From Canna indica (taxonomy: Eukaryota; Streptophyta; Magnoliopsida; Zingiberales; Cannaceae), in contig CP136897.1 in the NCBI GenBank assembly GCA_034359265.1, forward strand, positions 24,298,001-24,362,000: a stretch of DNA of 64,000 nt, in the 5' to 3' direction. The translations under genes were made by a program, and so were the position numbers. The notes beneath the pieces are model-generated. The model did no database searches. It was not told where the DNA came from and worked only from the letters and a program-made list of their open reading frames with translations. Each line of letters starts with the position of its first letter. Position 1 is the first letter of the stretch. Shown here in pieces: positions 32,785-44,139 of the stretch.

Positions 32785-34141
32785 AATGCGCAAGTTAATG
32801 CTAGATAATTCTTACCTGTTGTGACCAGACTCGCATGCCTATCTACTTTTGAGAATTTGAATTTTGTAGCCACTACATAATTCAAAAGATTTATTATATA
32901 TTTGTAATATATAACATATTATTAATATTATTATATATATTTAATATTTTATTTAATTAACATATCTATTAATAATTTTTTTAACAATAATTTTTTTTAC
33001 TGTAACAAAATTAATACAACATAAATAATTATATTCTAACATTTAAAACATTTTAACCTCAGTGATCTTGAATTCTTGATATCTTTCGCAACTTTAATAA
33101 CTTGAAATTTTAATAACAAAAAATCAGCACAAAAGATAAGGGCAGAAGAAATAAGAGAACAAGAAAAAAAAGAAATGAGAAGGAGAAGAAAAAAGAATAC
33201 ATGAAGAATAAAAAGAGAGAAGGAAGAATAAAAGGAAGAAAGAAAAGAGAGAAGAGAAATGTCGGAGAAGGAAAAAAAAGAGGGATATGAATATACATAG
33301 AAAAGTTTTAAAAAGTAATATATAAATATTTTTTTTAAAATGAGGAGGCGGGAAATTTCTCGCCTCCCGCTTGGGCAAGCCTGCCCGCCAGCGGGCGCGG
33401 GATGGCGCGCCCACATACCTACGTGAGGAGTTGCGGGCGCAGGCTTGTGCGCCTATGTCCCCGCGAGTGCAAACACGGGCACATGTTGGCGTGCCCGCAT
33501 ACTCGCACGAACAGAAGAGGCACAAGCTGGCATGCCCGCATACCCGTGCCCGTAGACGCGGGCACGGATTGGCGCGCCCACGTACCCACGAGCACAGCGT
33601 ACCATGCCTTTGGTGCAGGTAATTATCGACGCCTGTACGGTGGCGCCAGTAATTTCCTGCGCCACCACCCACATGCATGGGTCCACCACCTCGGCTCTGT
33701 TGCCCTTACTTGCACACATCCATCTCTCACTCTTTAATTTGTTCAGCTCCACACTCTGGCGTCGCGGTGCCTTCTTTGGTCACCACTTCTTCTCATATAA
33801 ATCAACAATCTAGCCTTCCCTTCACCAAGTCACCATGAACATGGCGGCAGGTAGATTGGACACAAGGAATGCTCGCTCGCGAGGGCGAGATGTGAACACG
33901 CAAGCGTGACATTACCGCTAGTCGAAAAGTTGAGAAAGACCCCGAAAAAAAAAATTGTTGAAAAAACCCTGAAAATGCGCAAGTAACCTTCCGCTTATTC
34001 TTACCTTAGGTGACGGGACTCAATTGCTATCCCCACTGACTTTTTAAAGGGTTGGTTGCGATTACCTGAAGGTATGCTTACTGTCCATCCCAAAGTGAAG
34101 AAAGGACCCGAATTTTTTTTTTTGGTCGTGAAAACCCTTAA
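32785..34141. repeat. 1.35-kb tandem repeat, unit 1
   Basis: The unit opens aatgcgcaagttaatgcta and runs 1357 bp to the next opening. In order: an AT-rich part, a purine-rich part (gaagaaaaaagaa, about 33160-33290), a GC-rich minisatellite (33350-33620), the phrase cacccacatgcatggg, then the shared ctcgcgagggcgagatgtga section. The minus strand of the purine tract gives only low-complexity frames. Confidence 0.93.
33385..33600. repeat. GC-rich ~42-bp minisatellite within unit 1
   Basis: About five imperfect copies are each headed by ggc(g/a)(c/t)gccc(a/g)ca and followed by acg-rich sequence (ggcgtgcccgcatactcgca, ggcatgcccgcatacccgtg, ggcgcgcccacgtacccacg). The same minisatellite is present in units 2 (about 34795-34990) and 3 (about 35790-35985). 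The open frames across it read as arginine/histidine-rich repeats. Confidence 0.8.
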
Positions 34142-35174
34142 AATGCACAAGTTAATGCTAAATTATTCTTACTTGTAGTGACCAGACTCGCATGCCTATC
34201 TACTTTTGAGAATTCAAATTTAATTTGCAGCCACCTCAGAATTCAAATGATTTATTATATATTTATAATATATAACAGTTTATTAATATTATTATATATA
34301 TTTAATATTTTATTTAATTATCATATCTATTAATATATTTTTTTACTGTAACAAAATTAATACAACATGAATAAATTATATTCTAACCTTTAAAATATTT
34401 TAACTTCGGTGATCTTAAATTCTTGATATCTTTCGCAACTTTAATAACTGAAATTTTAATAACAAAAAATAAGGGGAGAAGAAATAAGAGGACAAGAAAA
34501 AAAAGAAATGAGAAGGAGAATAAAAAAGAATATAGGAAGAAAAAAAATAGAGAAGAAAGAATAAAAGGAAGAAAGAAATGAGAAACGAGAAGTGTTGGAG
34601 AAAGAAAAAAAAAAGAGGGATATGAATATATATAGAAAAGTTAAAAAAATTAATACATAAATATTTTTTAAAAAAAATAGTATATAAATATTTTTTTAAA
34701 AAAATAGTATATAAAAATAGTATATATAGTATATAAATATATAAAGATTTCTTGCCTCCCGCATGGGCAAGCTCGTCCGCCAGCGGGCGCGGGATGGCAC
34801 GCCCACATACATACGCGAGCAGTCGTAGGCGCAGGCTTGTGCGCGTGCGTCCCCGCGAGTGCAAACGCGGGGCACATGCTGGCGCGCCTACATACTCACA
34901 CGGGCAGACGCGGTGCAAGCTGGCGTGCCCGCGTTCCCATGCCCGTAGACGCAGGCGCGGACTGGCGCGCCAACGTACCCACGAACGCAGTGTACGATGC
35001 CTTTGGCGCAGGTAATTACCGACGCTTGTACGATGATGCTAGTAATTTCCTGCGCCACCACCCACATGCATGGGACCACCACCTCGGCTCCATTGCCCTT
35101 ACTTGCACATGTCCATCACTCACTCTTTGATTTAATATTTACCCAAATTTTTTTTTGGTCGTGAAAACCCTTAA
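34142..35174. repeat. 1.35-kb tandem repeat, unit 2 (deleted)
   Basis: It has the same order as unit 1 but is 1033 bp long. The section from the phrase ctccacactctgg through gtgaagaaaggaccc (about 330 bp) is missing, so the seed tttgatttaatatttaccca joins straight to the gtgaaaaccc tail. It also has an expanded tatataaatattt stretch near 34660-34740. Confidence 0.92.
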
Positions 35175-36524
35175 AATGCGCAAGTTAATGCTAGATTATT
35201 CTTACAAGTTGTGACCAGACTCGCATGCCTATCTACTTTTGAGAATTTGAATTTTGTAGCCACTACAGAATTCAAAAGATTTATTATATATTTGTAATAT
35301 ATAATAGTTTATTAATATTATTATATATATTTAATATTTTATTTAATTAACATATATATTAATAATTTTTTAAAAAATATTTTTTTTTTACTGTAACAAA
35401 ATTAATACAACATAAATAATTATATTCTAACATTTAAAACATTTTAACCTCGGTGATCTTGAATTATTGATATCTTTCGCAACTTTAATAACTTGAAATT
35501 TTAATAACAAAAAATCAGCACAAAAGATAAGGGAGAAGAAATAAGAGAACAAGAAAAAAGAAGAAATGAGAAGGAGAAGAAAAAAGAATATAGGAAGAAA
35601 AAAAAGAGAGAAGGAAGAATAAAAGGAAGAAAGAAAAGAGAGAAGACAAGTGTTGGAGAAAGAAAAAAAACGGATATGAATATACATAGAAAAGTTTAAA
35701 AAACTAATATATAATTATTATTTTTCAAATGAGGAGGCGGGAGATTTCTCGCCTCCCGCTTGGACAAGCCCGCCCGCCAGCGAACGCGGGATGGCGCGCC
35801 CACATACCTACGCGAGGAGTCGCGGGCGCGGGCTTGTGCGCCTACGTCCCCGCGAGTGAAAACGTGGGCACATGCTGGTGCACCCGCATACTCGCACGGG
35901 CAGAAGCGGCGCAAGCTGGCGTACCCCCATACCCGTGCCCGTAGACGCGGGCGCGGATTGGCGCACCCACGTACCCATGAGTGCAGCGTACCATGCCTTT
36001 GGCGCAGGTCATTATCGACGCCTGTACGGGCGCTAGTAATTTCCTACGCCACCACCCACATGCATGGGTCCACCACCTCGGCTCTGTTGCCCTTACTTGC
36101 ACACATCCATCTCTCACTCTTTGATTTGTTCAGCTCCGCACTTCGGCGTCGCGGCGCCTTCTCTAGCCACCGCTTCTTCTCATATGAATCTGCAATCCAA
36201 CCTTGCCTTCACCAAGTCACCATGAACACGGCGGCAGGTAGATTGGACACAAGGAATGCTCGCTCGCGAGGGCGAGATGTGAACACGCAAGCGTGACCTT
36301 ACCGCTGGTTTAAAGTTGAGAAAGACCCCGAAAAAAAATTTGTTGAAAAAACCCTCAAAATGCGCAAGTAACCTTACGCTTATTCTTACCTTAGGTGACG
36401 GGACTCAATTGCTATCCCCACCGACTTTTTTAAGGGTTGGTTGTGATTACGTTAAGGTATGCTTACTGTCCATCCCAAAGTGAAGAAAGGACCCGAATTT
36501 TTTTTTCGTTGTGAAAACCCTTAA
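35175..36524. repeat. 1.35-kb tandem repeat, unit 3
   Basis: This is a full-length unit (1350 bp), closely matching unit 1 throughout, including the GC-rich minisatellite and the ctcgcgagggcgagatgtga section. Confidence 0.93.
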
Positions 36525-36832
36525 AATGCGCAAGTTAATGCTAGATTATTCTTACCTGTTGTGACCAGACTCGCATGCCTATCTACTTTTGAGAATTCGA
36601 ATTTTGCAGCCACTGCAGAATTCAAAAGATTTATAATATATAACAGTTTATTAACATTATTATATATATTTAATATTTTATTTAATTATCATATCTATTA
36701 ATACTTTTTTTAACAATATTTTTTTTTTACCGTAACAAAACTAATACAACATGAATAAATTATATTCTAACCTTTAAAACATTTTAACTTCGGTGATCTT
36801 AAATTCTTCATATCTTTTGCAACTTTAATATA
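36525..36832. repeat. 1.35-kb tandem repeat, partial unit 4
   Basis: It holds the first 300 bp of a unit, ending after tcatatcttttgcaacttta. Unrelated GC-rich sequence follows. Confidence 0.9.
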
Positions 36833-37380
36833 ACAGCCCCTTCTTCCTCTTGTTGCTACCGCCGCCGCTGCCGACGCCAACGCCGTTGAGCTGTCGCTGC
36901 CGGAGCTGCCGTCCGTCCTTGACCGCCGATTTCAGGTATTTCTCGCCGCCCGGCCTTCCCCATTGATCCCAAAGTAAAATCCGGCCGAACCCTATTTTTA
37001 CGATTTTGGCCGGCGGCGGACGACCGAAACCCTACTTTTACGATTTCGGCTGGCGGCGGACGGCCGATGGCCACCGCCGGAGCTTGTACAGTGTCCGGAC
37101 ACTGGACTCCGGAGCCGAAAATGATATTAATTTTTTATTTAATTATTTAATTGTTAATTAGTTATTTGTTTAATTTTTTAATTGTTTAGATTAATTGTTT
37201 AATTTATTAGATTAATTTTCAGGATTTAGATTAATTTTTAGAGCTTATATTAATTTTTAGTTTAATTTAGTTAGATTAATATTTAATAATGGTAGGTTAA
37301 TTATTTAAATTAGTTAAAATATTGTAGATTAATATTAATTAATTAGTTAAAATATTGTTAATTAGTCCGGAGTTGTCCTC
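36833..37380. other. GC-rich then AT-rich sequence, no gene recognised
   Basis: Positions 36840-37110 are rich in gccgcc/ggcggcgga, with a direct repeat of a 30-bp phrase built on cgaaaccctactttt acgattt near 36983 and 37026. Positions 37125-37370 are very AT-rich with repeated ttaattttta/agattaat. The frames are low complexity. Confidence 0.45.
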
Positions 37381-37383
37381 AGT

Positions 37384-37487
37384 GGACTCGCATCGGAATT
37401 GTCCACTTCGGACGCGCACCGGAATCGTTCATTTCGGACTCCCGCCGGAATCGTCTAATTTGGACTTGTGTCGGAATTGTCCAATAT
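37384..37487. repeat. Four 26-bp tandem repeats
   Basis: The pattern is ggactcgcatcggaattgtc plus cacttc, four units in a row with 4-8 differences each. Confidence 0.9.
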
Positions 37488-37734
37488 GAAACTCGAACTG
37501 ACTCGAAACATTTAGAAAATAATCATCCATCCGACGAGTTGATATGTTTCACGTACGCATCGACAAGTCGGATATGATTTAGCAAAATCTTAGATCTGTT
37601 CAGGGGTTGTATGTTCGTGTAAAAGACGTAGATGATTTTTTATACGATGTACAATCCTTGAATTATCCCTGATTGGATAATTTGGGAATATAGTTATTTG
37701 TATTGCACTTACGTTTTTCTTTTAATCGTTAACT

Positions 37735-37833
37735 TATTCTAAATTTCGGCAGCATCTCTCTTGTTCTCCGATACGCGCCCAGATGATATGCGTACTCGGA
37801 GAACTGTAGGGAGATACTGCCGAAATTTAGAAT
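37735..37833. repeat. Long inverted repeat (hairpin) upstream of a gene
   Basis: The left arm (about 37735-37776) opens ttctaaatttcggcagcatc. The right arm (about 37791-37833) ends atactgccgaaatttagaat. The arms are inverse copies with a few mismatches and a short loop. The outer 18 bp pair almost perfectly. The phrase aatttagaatgaagtaagtt is repeated just after (37825 and 37865). It lies about 70 bp before the ATG of the next gene. Confidence 0.88.
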
Positions 37834-38879
37834 GAAGTAAGTTTTTTAGAAACATCTATGCAAATTTAGAATGAAGTAAGTTCTTATTCCGCTGAACTCA
37901 GATGGCTTCTTCATCTTTGCCGCCGCTCGCTGGCTCCGCCGCCGCTTTGGAGGCCAAGGAGGAGCATAAACAAGAGCTCCTCAGAAAGGTTAGTCGGCTT
38001 CTATACTTCCTACTCTTCGACTCCATCTGCATAACAATTCCGATCCTCCTTCTTCTTGATTAGGGTTTCATCTCCTTCTTTCTCTTGCAGATTTGAAGTC
38101 ACGAGGTTGCCATCGTCGAGATGAACCATTCCCAGCCCTCCCGAGTACGTTCCTCCTTTTTTCTTCATTCCTTCATTGTTTTCCCCAAAAGTATGCCTTC
38201 AAGATTTCGGTTTATACGCTCCATTTTTTGTCCGATCTATTGAAAATTGGCATTGATGGTCCGTTTCTTCTACTAAATCCGGCTTATTTTATGGAATCTT
38301 CCTGAAATAATGTGGTCTTGACCTTTACTGCACTCAGATTATTGAGAAAACCCATATAATTAAAGTTGCTATAGAAATGGAGAAACCAATATCTTCATGC
38401 TGTGTATCTAGCGTTCTATTGAACCTTACAGGTTCCTGATGTTAGAGTTTCATTATGCCGCATGTTTTCATGTGTGATTCTTGGGTTCTGACTCATTTGT
38501 TTCTGGGCTCACATCTTTGTGAAACGCCATTTCGTTTTGGTTTAAATTGCTCAAAGATAGCTGGGATACTGGAGAGAGATAGAACTACATTAATGTTGGA
38601 TAAGAGATGTGAGAACCATTACGAAGTTATGATCCTGGGTTCTGGTGACTCAAGATTTCAGTTTTTAATTTCATTTTATGTCATAGGTTTCAGTTTATTT
38701 AGTTCTGATTTCCTTTTTGAGTTTGAATTTATTGTTCTCATGTTAGATCAAAGGGTTTGAACTTTGAAGTAATTAGGTTTATATGCCCTTTATTTTACAT
38801 GAATTCATATTAGTTATTGTATCATAGAGATTTTCAATGGATACATAAGGAAATTCAACCTGTTATCCCCAAAATTTAT

Positions 38880-39190
38880 CTTCATTTACCACTCCACCCA
38901 CTTTTATGGATTTGGGTAGCAAATTATCCATATAATCACAACAAGTAGAATATTCGTCCAAACTATTAAAATAAGATCCACTAACACACATTTGCTTAGT
39001 TTCCTGATAGAAATGTCTCTTTGTACTACTTTCTCTCTGGTCCAATTTATGCAGTGGAGAACTTCCTCTACAGTCACTTGCTTCATTCCAGCATGTCTTA
39101 GAAATTGTATTCTCCTAAATATTTTTTTCTTATGGCAAAGCCACTTATTGTCTTTTCAGTTTGATCTAATTTGTTGTATTACTCTTTCAT
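38880..39190 (-). other. Unidentified coding-like fragment in intron 2
   Basis: The minus frame 39086-38904 includes MKQVTVEEVLHCINWTREKV, with protein-like composition extending upstream to about 39130. The family is not recognised; it is probably a transposon scrap. Confidence 0.25.
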
Positions 39191-40039
39191 GATTCATAAA
39201 CGACTTCAAGCTGTTCGTTCAGGTCTCCTTTTCTTTAATATGTTAAAGTAATTTCTGTAACAAACACTTCCTAAATTCATAGCTGAAAAGTGCTTCTTAA
39301 AGCTATCAACTCAAAAACTGAAGTAATAAAATAAAGTGGCCATAAGATGGAGCTATAGAAGCATTAGCCCTTGTGCTTACATTCCTTGTATTCATAGGGC
39401 TTATGGGAGAAAAAGTAGTTTTCTGACCCTATCTAAAATATCAGGAAAATGGTGTCTAATCCTAGAAAGCTAATCTAAAGGATACTAACCTTATCCTACT
39501 GAACAAAAATGTGGCATCATCTTTCTCTTCCACTTCATCATCATTCTCTCTAGAAGCTATGCCATTCTAGACCTTAGACCTGTGATTTGTCGATCTTCTA
39601 TTTCATGCAACCTTTCTCTTTTGAACATCTAATATTAAGTCATTACACGTAGCTCATCTTCAGGATAAATTTCTTCCTCTATTTTCTGGTGAACCACTAT
39701 TTTTTATCATTTAACCTTTTAATGAAATAGGAAGAATTGTAGCTTATAGTTTGTAGCTTCATATCAATGCTCGAAAGCTCAATTATATGTAATATAAACT
39801 AGATCATTCAAATGATTTGTGCTACCCTATTTTTCTTTGTGCTGTGTACTTACAACAAATTGTGGAATATAAATTTAGATCAATCTCACTTTTGGATGAG
39901 GTGTTGGGATTGATTCTTGCCTTCACCATTGACCCTTTGTGGGAAAAAAAATCTCAAATTGGATTAAGAGCAAAGAGGAACACCTTAAGTTTTTAAGAAG
40001 GCATGTGTTTTAATTATCCCTAGGTGAACGTGCAGCGCC

Positions 40040-40570
40040 TAGGTTTAAAAAGGCCCTTTACCTCTATCACGTTAGTGCCTAGTGATCCAGGAGTATTGGT
40101 AGGATAAAGCTGTCCTAAAGGAAGCCGAAGGAAAAGGCTTTGAAAGTAGCATTACAGCCAAGTCAAGAAAGAAATCCAATTGGCCACAATGTTGCAGTCG
40201 CACCCTCAAAACAACCTGCAAAAACAACCTGCAGAACTTTATCCTGCCAGCCCTTGTTTCTGCCACCTAAAGGAACCACAAATTGTTCAAGCTGGCCAAG
40301 AAAAATCTTTGAGCAGCTCCCTTGCTGAACTTTTGCTGCTGCAAATGCTGCACCTGCAGGCTAAAATTTGATGGTATTCAGTCCAAAAGAACAATCTCTA
40401 ATACTTCTGCCTGTCAAGGAGCTGGCCCATGTCTTGACACATATGGATCACCTAGGCATTCCTATTAATAACACTGGGGCAAGCCACCTTTTCTCCACCC
40501 TTTCCCTAATTTCTTTACAAGTACTGCAAATGTTTTTATCACCTAATTCAGGGATCTTGTTACTTTAGGG
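40040..40570 (+). pseudogene. Possible copia gag-protease scrap in intron 2
   Basis: Plus-strand frames give a glutamine-rich stretch (near 40190-40370) and then HLGIPINNTGASHLFSTLS (near 40450). The latter resembles the D-T-G-A-S-H protease motif of copia elements with the aspartate lost. The match is weak. Confidence 0.3.
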
Positions 40571-41039
40571 CATAGCCATGATGAGCATGTGTTCTCATTT
40601 GTAGCCATGCTCTATAAATTTGCATATCTACATAGGGTTTCATGTGCTTGTTGTAGTTCTTAAAATGGATTGCGAATTCTACCTTTTTTAGAAATTGTTT
40701 TCTATTCATTTGGTTAAGTTTGGTGATCTTTAACTTCAGTTTTTACTTTTCTTGTGTCCTCAGGCAGTATACCAGAAAAATGGCAATATCTTTTTCCGGA
40801 CAAATATTAAGACAGCAATAGCATCCGAGCAGAGTAATTCTTTCTGCATCCTGATTGTGATTAATTGTCTGTATTCTATCTGTTGCCCTCTCTTACTATT
40901 TTATATATGATGATCAGAGCATCTTGATTTGGCCAAAGCTCAGTTACAAAAACTCAATGTTGTTTGATGACACCAACAATATCTAAAGTAACAGTATGCA
41001 AGGTATGTTGTTTTTCAATATTCTATCACCACCTTTTGT

Positions 41040-41620
41040 TAAATAGAAAAAAGCCAGTAATGAATGTCGAACTTCCTAGTGCAGCATCATAACTAGTACA
41101 CAAGTTTTTTTTTGTAACTGTGAATTGATTATGTATACAACATGTCCGATTTTCATCTCCAGTTTAGTTTAGTCCCTCATATTAGTAAGGCAGTAAGGCT
41201 ATGTTTATGTGCAAGGAAGAAAGAGAAAGAAGTGGAGTAGGAAATGGAAATTAAAAGTTCTTTTTCATGATCAAGACTCGGCACCAACACCAGCAATGGG
41301 GGTGGGCGATAATACCACCATAGCAGCTTTAGTAGAAACACAAAATAGTGGCATATCAACATTAGTAGAACATGAGTAGCAGAAGTGTACCACGCAATAA
41401 CTGGTGGCACTAGTCCTCCGTACTTCTTCTTTTTTTCTCAAATAAACAATCACCTCCCTTTTCTATTTTCTTCATTCTTTTTCATTTAATTCTTTCCTTT
41501 CCATTCTATTTTTCATACTCCAAAGTGAAGGGGCCTTAATAGATACTAGCTAATGAAATAAAATATAAATGTTACAATAGCTATTAGTTTCATAAAAAAA
41601 TAAATTTCAGAAGAGGTATT
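41040..41620. other. Non-coding stretch
   Basis: No gene was recognised. Positions 41200-41560 are purine-rich, then pyrimidine-rich (gaagaaagagaaag ... ttctattttcttcattc), giving weak foldback potential. Confidence 0.35.
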
Positions 41621-41628
41621 AGTTTAAT

Positions 41629-42344
41629 AGGTAAATTACACTATGAGTCTCTAGTTTTATTGCACTTCCACCCCTCTGTTTTTCAAAATTATACATCACC
41701 CATTATACTTTGAGTCAACAACACCCTATTGTAGTTGGTGTTTTAAATATGAATACTTTCCCTTCAATAACAATACCTGCCATTCCCAGAAAAGAGAATA
41801 ATTTCTTTTAATACTTACTCCTTACTAATCATTTTTTTCAGTACTTATTCCTTATTAATAATTTCTTTTGGTACCAATTACTAATAAACAATCCTAATGA
41901 TTTGATTCTTATGACTTCAATAAAAGTTTTCTTGCAGATTTGATATGATATATTGTGGAAGAAAATATCCACTTTTAAAGTTCCATAAATAAGGGTATTG
42001 AAATAATTGTTCGTCAATATTCTTACATTACCTTGGCGGATAACAAACATGTTTTGCAGGTTCTTTTTCGTACAGATATCTTTTCTGCTAATCCTTTTCG
42101 AGGGGATAGCTAACTTGAGTATTTAAAGTGTTTTTTATTTTAACCATAGTTTTATTATTTTTTAACATTTAAAACATAATTGGTTTAGAAATATTTTTAT
42201 GTCATCTACTTATGATGACGTGGTGATATTTGATAATAGTATATTAGATTAGTCACCAACTAGTACATGATGGTTGTTGACTAAAGTTGACAGGAGGAGA
42301 GGGGGGGGGGTATGTGTGTGGTTGGCTGGTGTAATAATTTACCC
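41629..42344. mobile_element. Mutator-type MITE
   Basis: The left end aggtaaattacac and the inverse of the right end gtgtaataatttaccc match. The flanks are tagtttaat (41620-41628) and ttatttaat (42345-42353), 7 of 9 identical. It has the same terminal sequence family as the element at 44258-44484. The interior is AT-rich with a G run at 42299-42310. Confidence 0.65.
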
Positions 42345-42738
42345 TTATTTAATTTCGAAGAACATGGATGTTAGAGAGTTATCAACTAAACTGGGCTAAT
42401 ACTTTTCATGTAAAAGGACATAAATGTTAGCCCCAATAATGTCATGATCACGTCTCAAGTCATAGGATCTGATGATCCTATGACCAAAATATGGGATTTG
42501 ATTTGAATGTCTGACAATTGAGTAGAGGGTGAATTAGGTTCGGTGATTGGTATCAACTTGTTCCTACCCCGTAACAAGCCTTGCCTTGATGTAGGATACA
42601 AATGAGTCATTTACTATTAATTGGTTTCTCAAGTTTTATATAATTGTGACATTTTTGCAAATCTTTTTGAGTTACATTATTAGTAATAATGCTGCTAATG
42701 AAAAATATCGTTAAAAGTTTGGCAGTTCAAATTCTATG

Positions 42739-43385
42739 TTTTTTTGGAGAAAAATTGGTATATTAATGGAAACCAATTTGAGTTCACATAGGAACTTACA
42801 AGGCTCACTACTAAGCCAAAGGAGGGGTACAAAGAATAAGCAAAAGTGATGTGCTAGGCCTCGTTAAAAACCTTACCTGTACAAAACCTAGTGTGGGAGA
42901 AAAATACAAGGCAAGGAAAAGAGACCTATTACAAATCACCATCTATGCACCCATAGAAACAGCCACTCTAAATACAGCAGTTAAAGAGCATAGGCTAGAG
43001 TAAGAACATGTTAATAACCATTATAGCTAACCAAAAAACTAGAGCTCCAAAACCTATCCTTCACCTGCTCTTCACCTGCTCTCCCTCGTGATAATTTGCT
43101 GAATACAACCAGGGAGATTTTCAATTTCATGCCATTCCATAGCTTCCTCTTGCATAATCTGCGCTTCCTTTTTGAATCGCATCTCCTATTAAGTTTCCCT
43201 TTATTCCAGTCAGTTCATTTCTGTTCAGTTTGTATACAATAGACAAGGAGTCCATCTCCACTTCAAAACCAGTCCAGCTTTTCTTCGCACAATAGGTTAG
43301 GGACCAAATTAATGCTAGCAACTCAGCATCCTCAGGGTTCCGACCTTGCTGAAAGTCTGCGGCAGTGCGACTGTCGTGTGATGGG
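42739..43385 (-). pseudogene. Old LINE, 3' end with RNase H
   Basis: On the minus strand, RTAADFQQGRNPEDAELLAL and WTGFEVEMDSLSIVYKLNRN match an RVT_3 RNase H (E-A/E-x-x-A-L and D-S acidic sites). A 3' UTR follows and ends in an A run (T run at 42739-42745). Upstream reverse transcriptase of the same element resumes at 56403, beyond the copia insertion. The part between the RT palm and RNase H is lost. Confidence 0.75.
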
Positions 43386-43389
43386 AGAA

Positions 43390-43826
43390 GTAGATCTGTA
43401 GATGGGCGTCGCCGTGTCGGGCGATGGATGACGGGTGAGTAAATTGGTGAATGCGTGTTACCGTGTTAGGGTGTAGGTGTTGTAGGTGTAAAATACTTTT
43501 AAATCCTAATGAATTAAAATAATTTATAGTTGTATACTTAGCTTTAATTAAAATAAGATAAATTATATTGAATCCTAATTAAAAAGACATAATTATTTTG
43601 TGCATATATAGATAATATGAGAGGTATTTTGGTAATTTTATACTTAACGGATTTGGGGCTAGACTAAAATCCTCAACCATTCTCAAACCCTACAGGGTTT
43701 TTACCTCAAAATCCTATACCCGTCCCACGACCCAACGGGCAAAACCCGCTAGTGATCTATCAGGGTCTGGGACGACTGAAATACTCATTTACACAAACCC
43801 ACTGCCACCCCTACTTTCTGTGTCGA
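43390..43826. mobile_element. Left-truncated hAT-like MITE
   Basis: The right end is a hAT-like terminus: on the minus strand it begins taggggtggcagtgggtttg, directly after LINE codons. Motifs gggacggg and acccaacgggc lie inside. No left terminus or duplicated octamer was found, so a deletion probably removed them along with LINE sequence. Confidence 0.45.
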
Positions 43827-43842
43827 TTATTGTGAAGGTGGC

Positions 43843-44119
43843 TGTCAGAGTTTTAGAGAAAACAGAGGAACTGAACGAGAGAGAACTTGAAAGAGAATTA
43901 TGTAGATTGAATAGTATTCATTTTATATATATGTGTAACTTTACAGAGAAGGTACAACCAGTTATATAGTGCCATGAGAAATGATCTAGGCCACACAATC
44001 ATAACTGCAAACAACTATTCATACAGCTTGCAACTGTTCATAAAACCAATGGCTGAGATTTAAGAGATTTATCTAAAACATCTAAGACTTAGGAAGATAA
44101 TATATACGTATTCCTAACA
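43843..44119 (-). repeat. Copia 3' LTR
   Basis: On the minus strand it begins TGTTAGGAATACG and ends CTCTGACA. It is 277 bp long and differs from the other LTR at roughly ten positions. Confidence 0.95.
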
Positions 44120-44130
44120 TCCCCCCTCAA
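44120..44130 (-). other. Copia polypurine tract
   Basis: On the minus strand gaggggggat lies directly before the LTR start TGTTAGG. Confidence 0.75.
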
Positions 44131-44139
44131 GCTTAGGGG

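Larger units (their letters stand above)
37902..40967 (+). pseudogene. Small prefoldin-like gene, four exons, one in-frame TGA
   Basis: Four exons join in frame to 86 codons plus stop: 37902-37988 (MASSSLPPLAGSAAA ... LLRK), 38091-38144, 40764-40833 (AVYQKNGNIFFRTNIKTA) and 40918-40967 (KHLDLAKAQLQKLNVV then TGA). Donors are gttagt, gtacgt and gtaatt. Acceptors are tcttgcag, tcctcag and gatcag. Splicing across phase-1 exon 3/4 restores a lysine codon exactly, which supports the model. The protein is one long amphipathic coil broken by a YQKNGN(I)FF turn, like small prefoldin-type chaperone subunits. The second codon of exon 2 is TGA, the only lesion. It could be a recent nonsense mutation or a sequence error. 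Intron 2 is 2.6 kb. Confidence 0.7.

Noticed and set aside
33371..36296. Frames up to 184 codons in the tandem array
   Set aside because: They arise from the GC-rich minisatellite and the purine tract. No domain or start context supports a gene.
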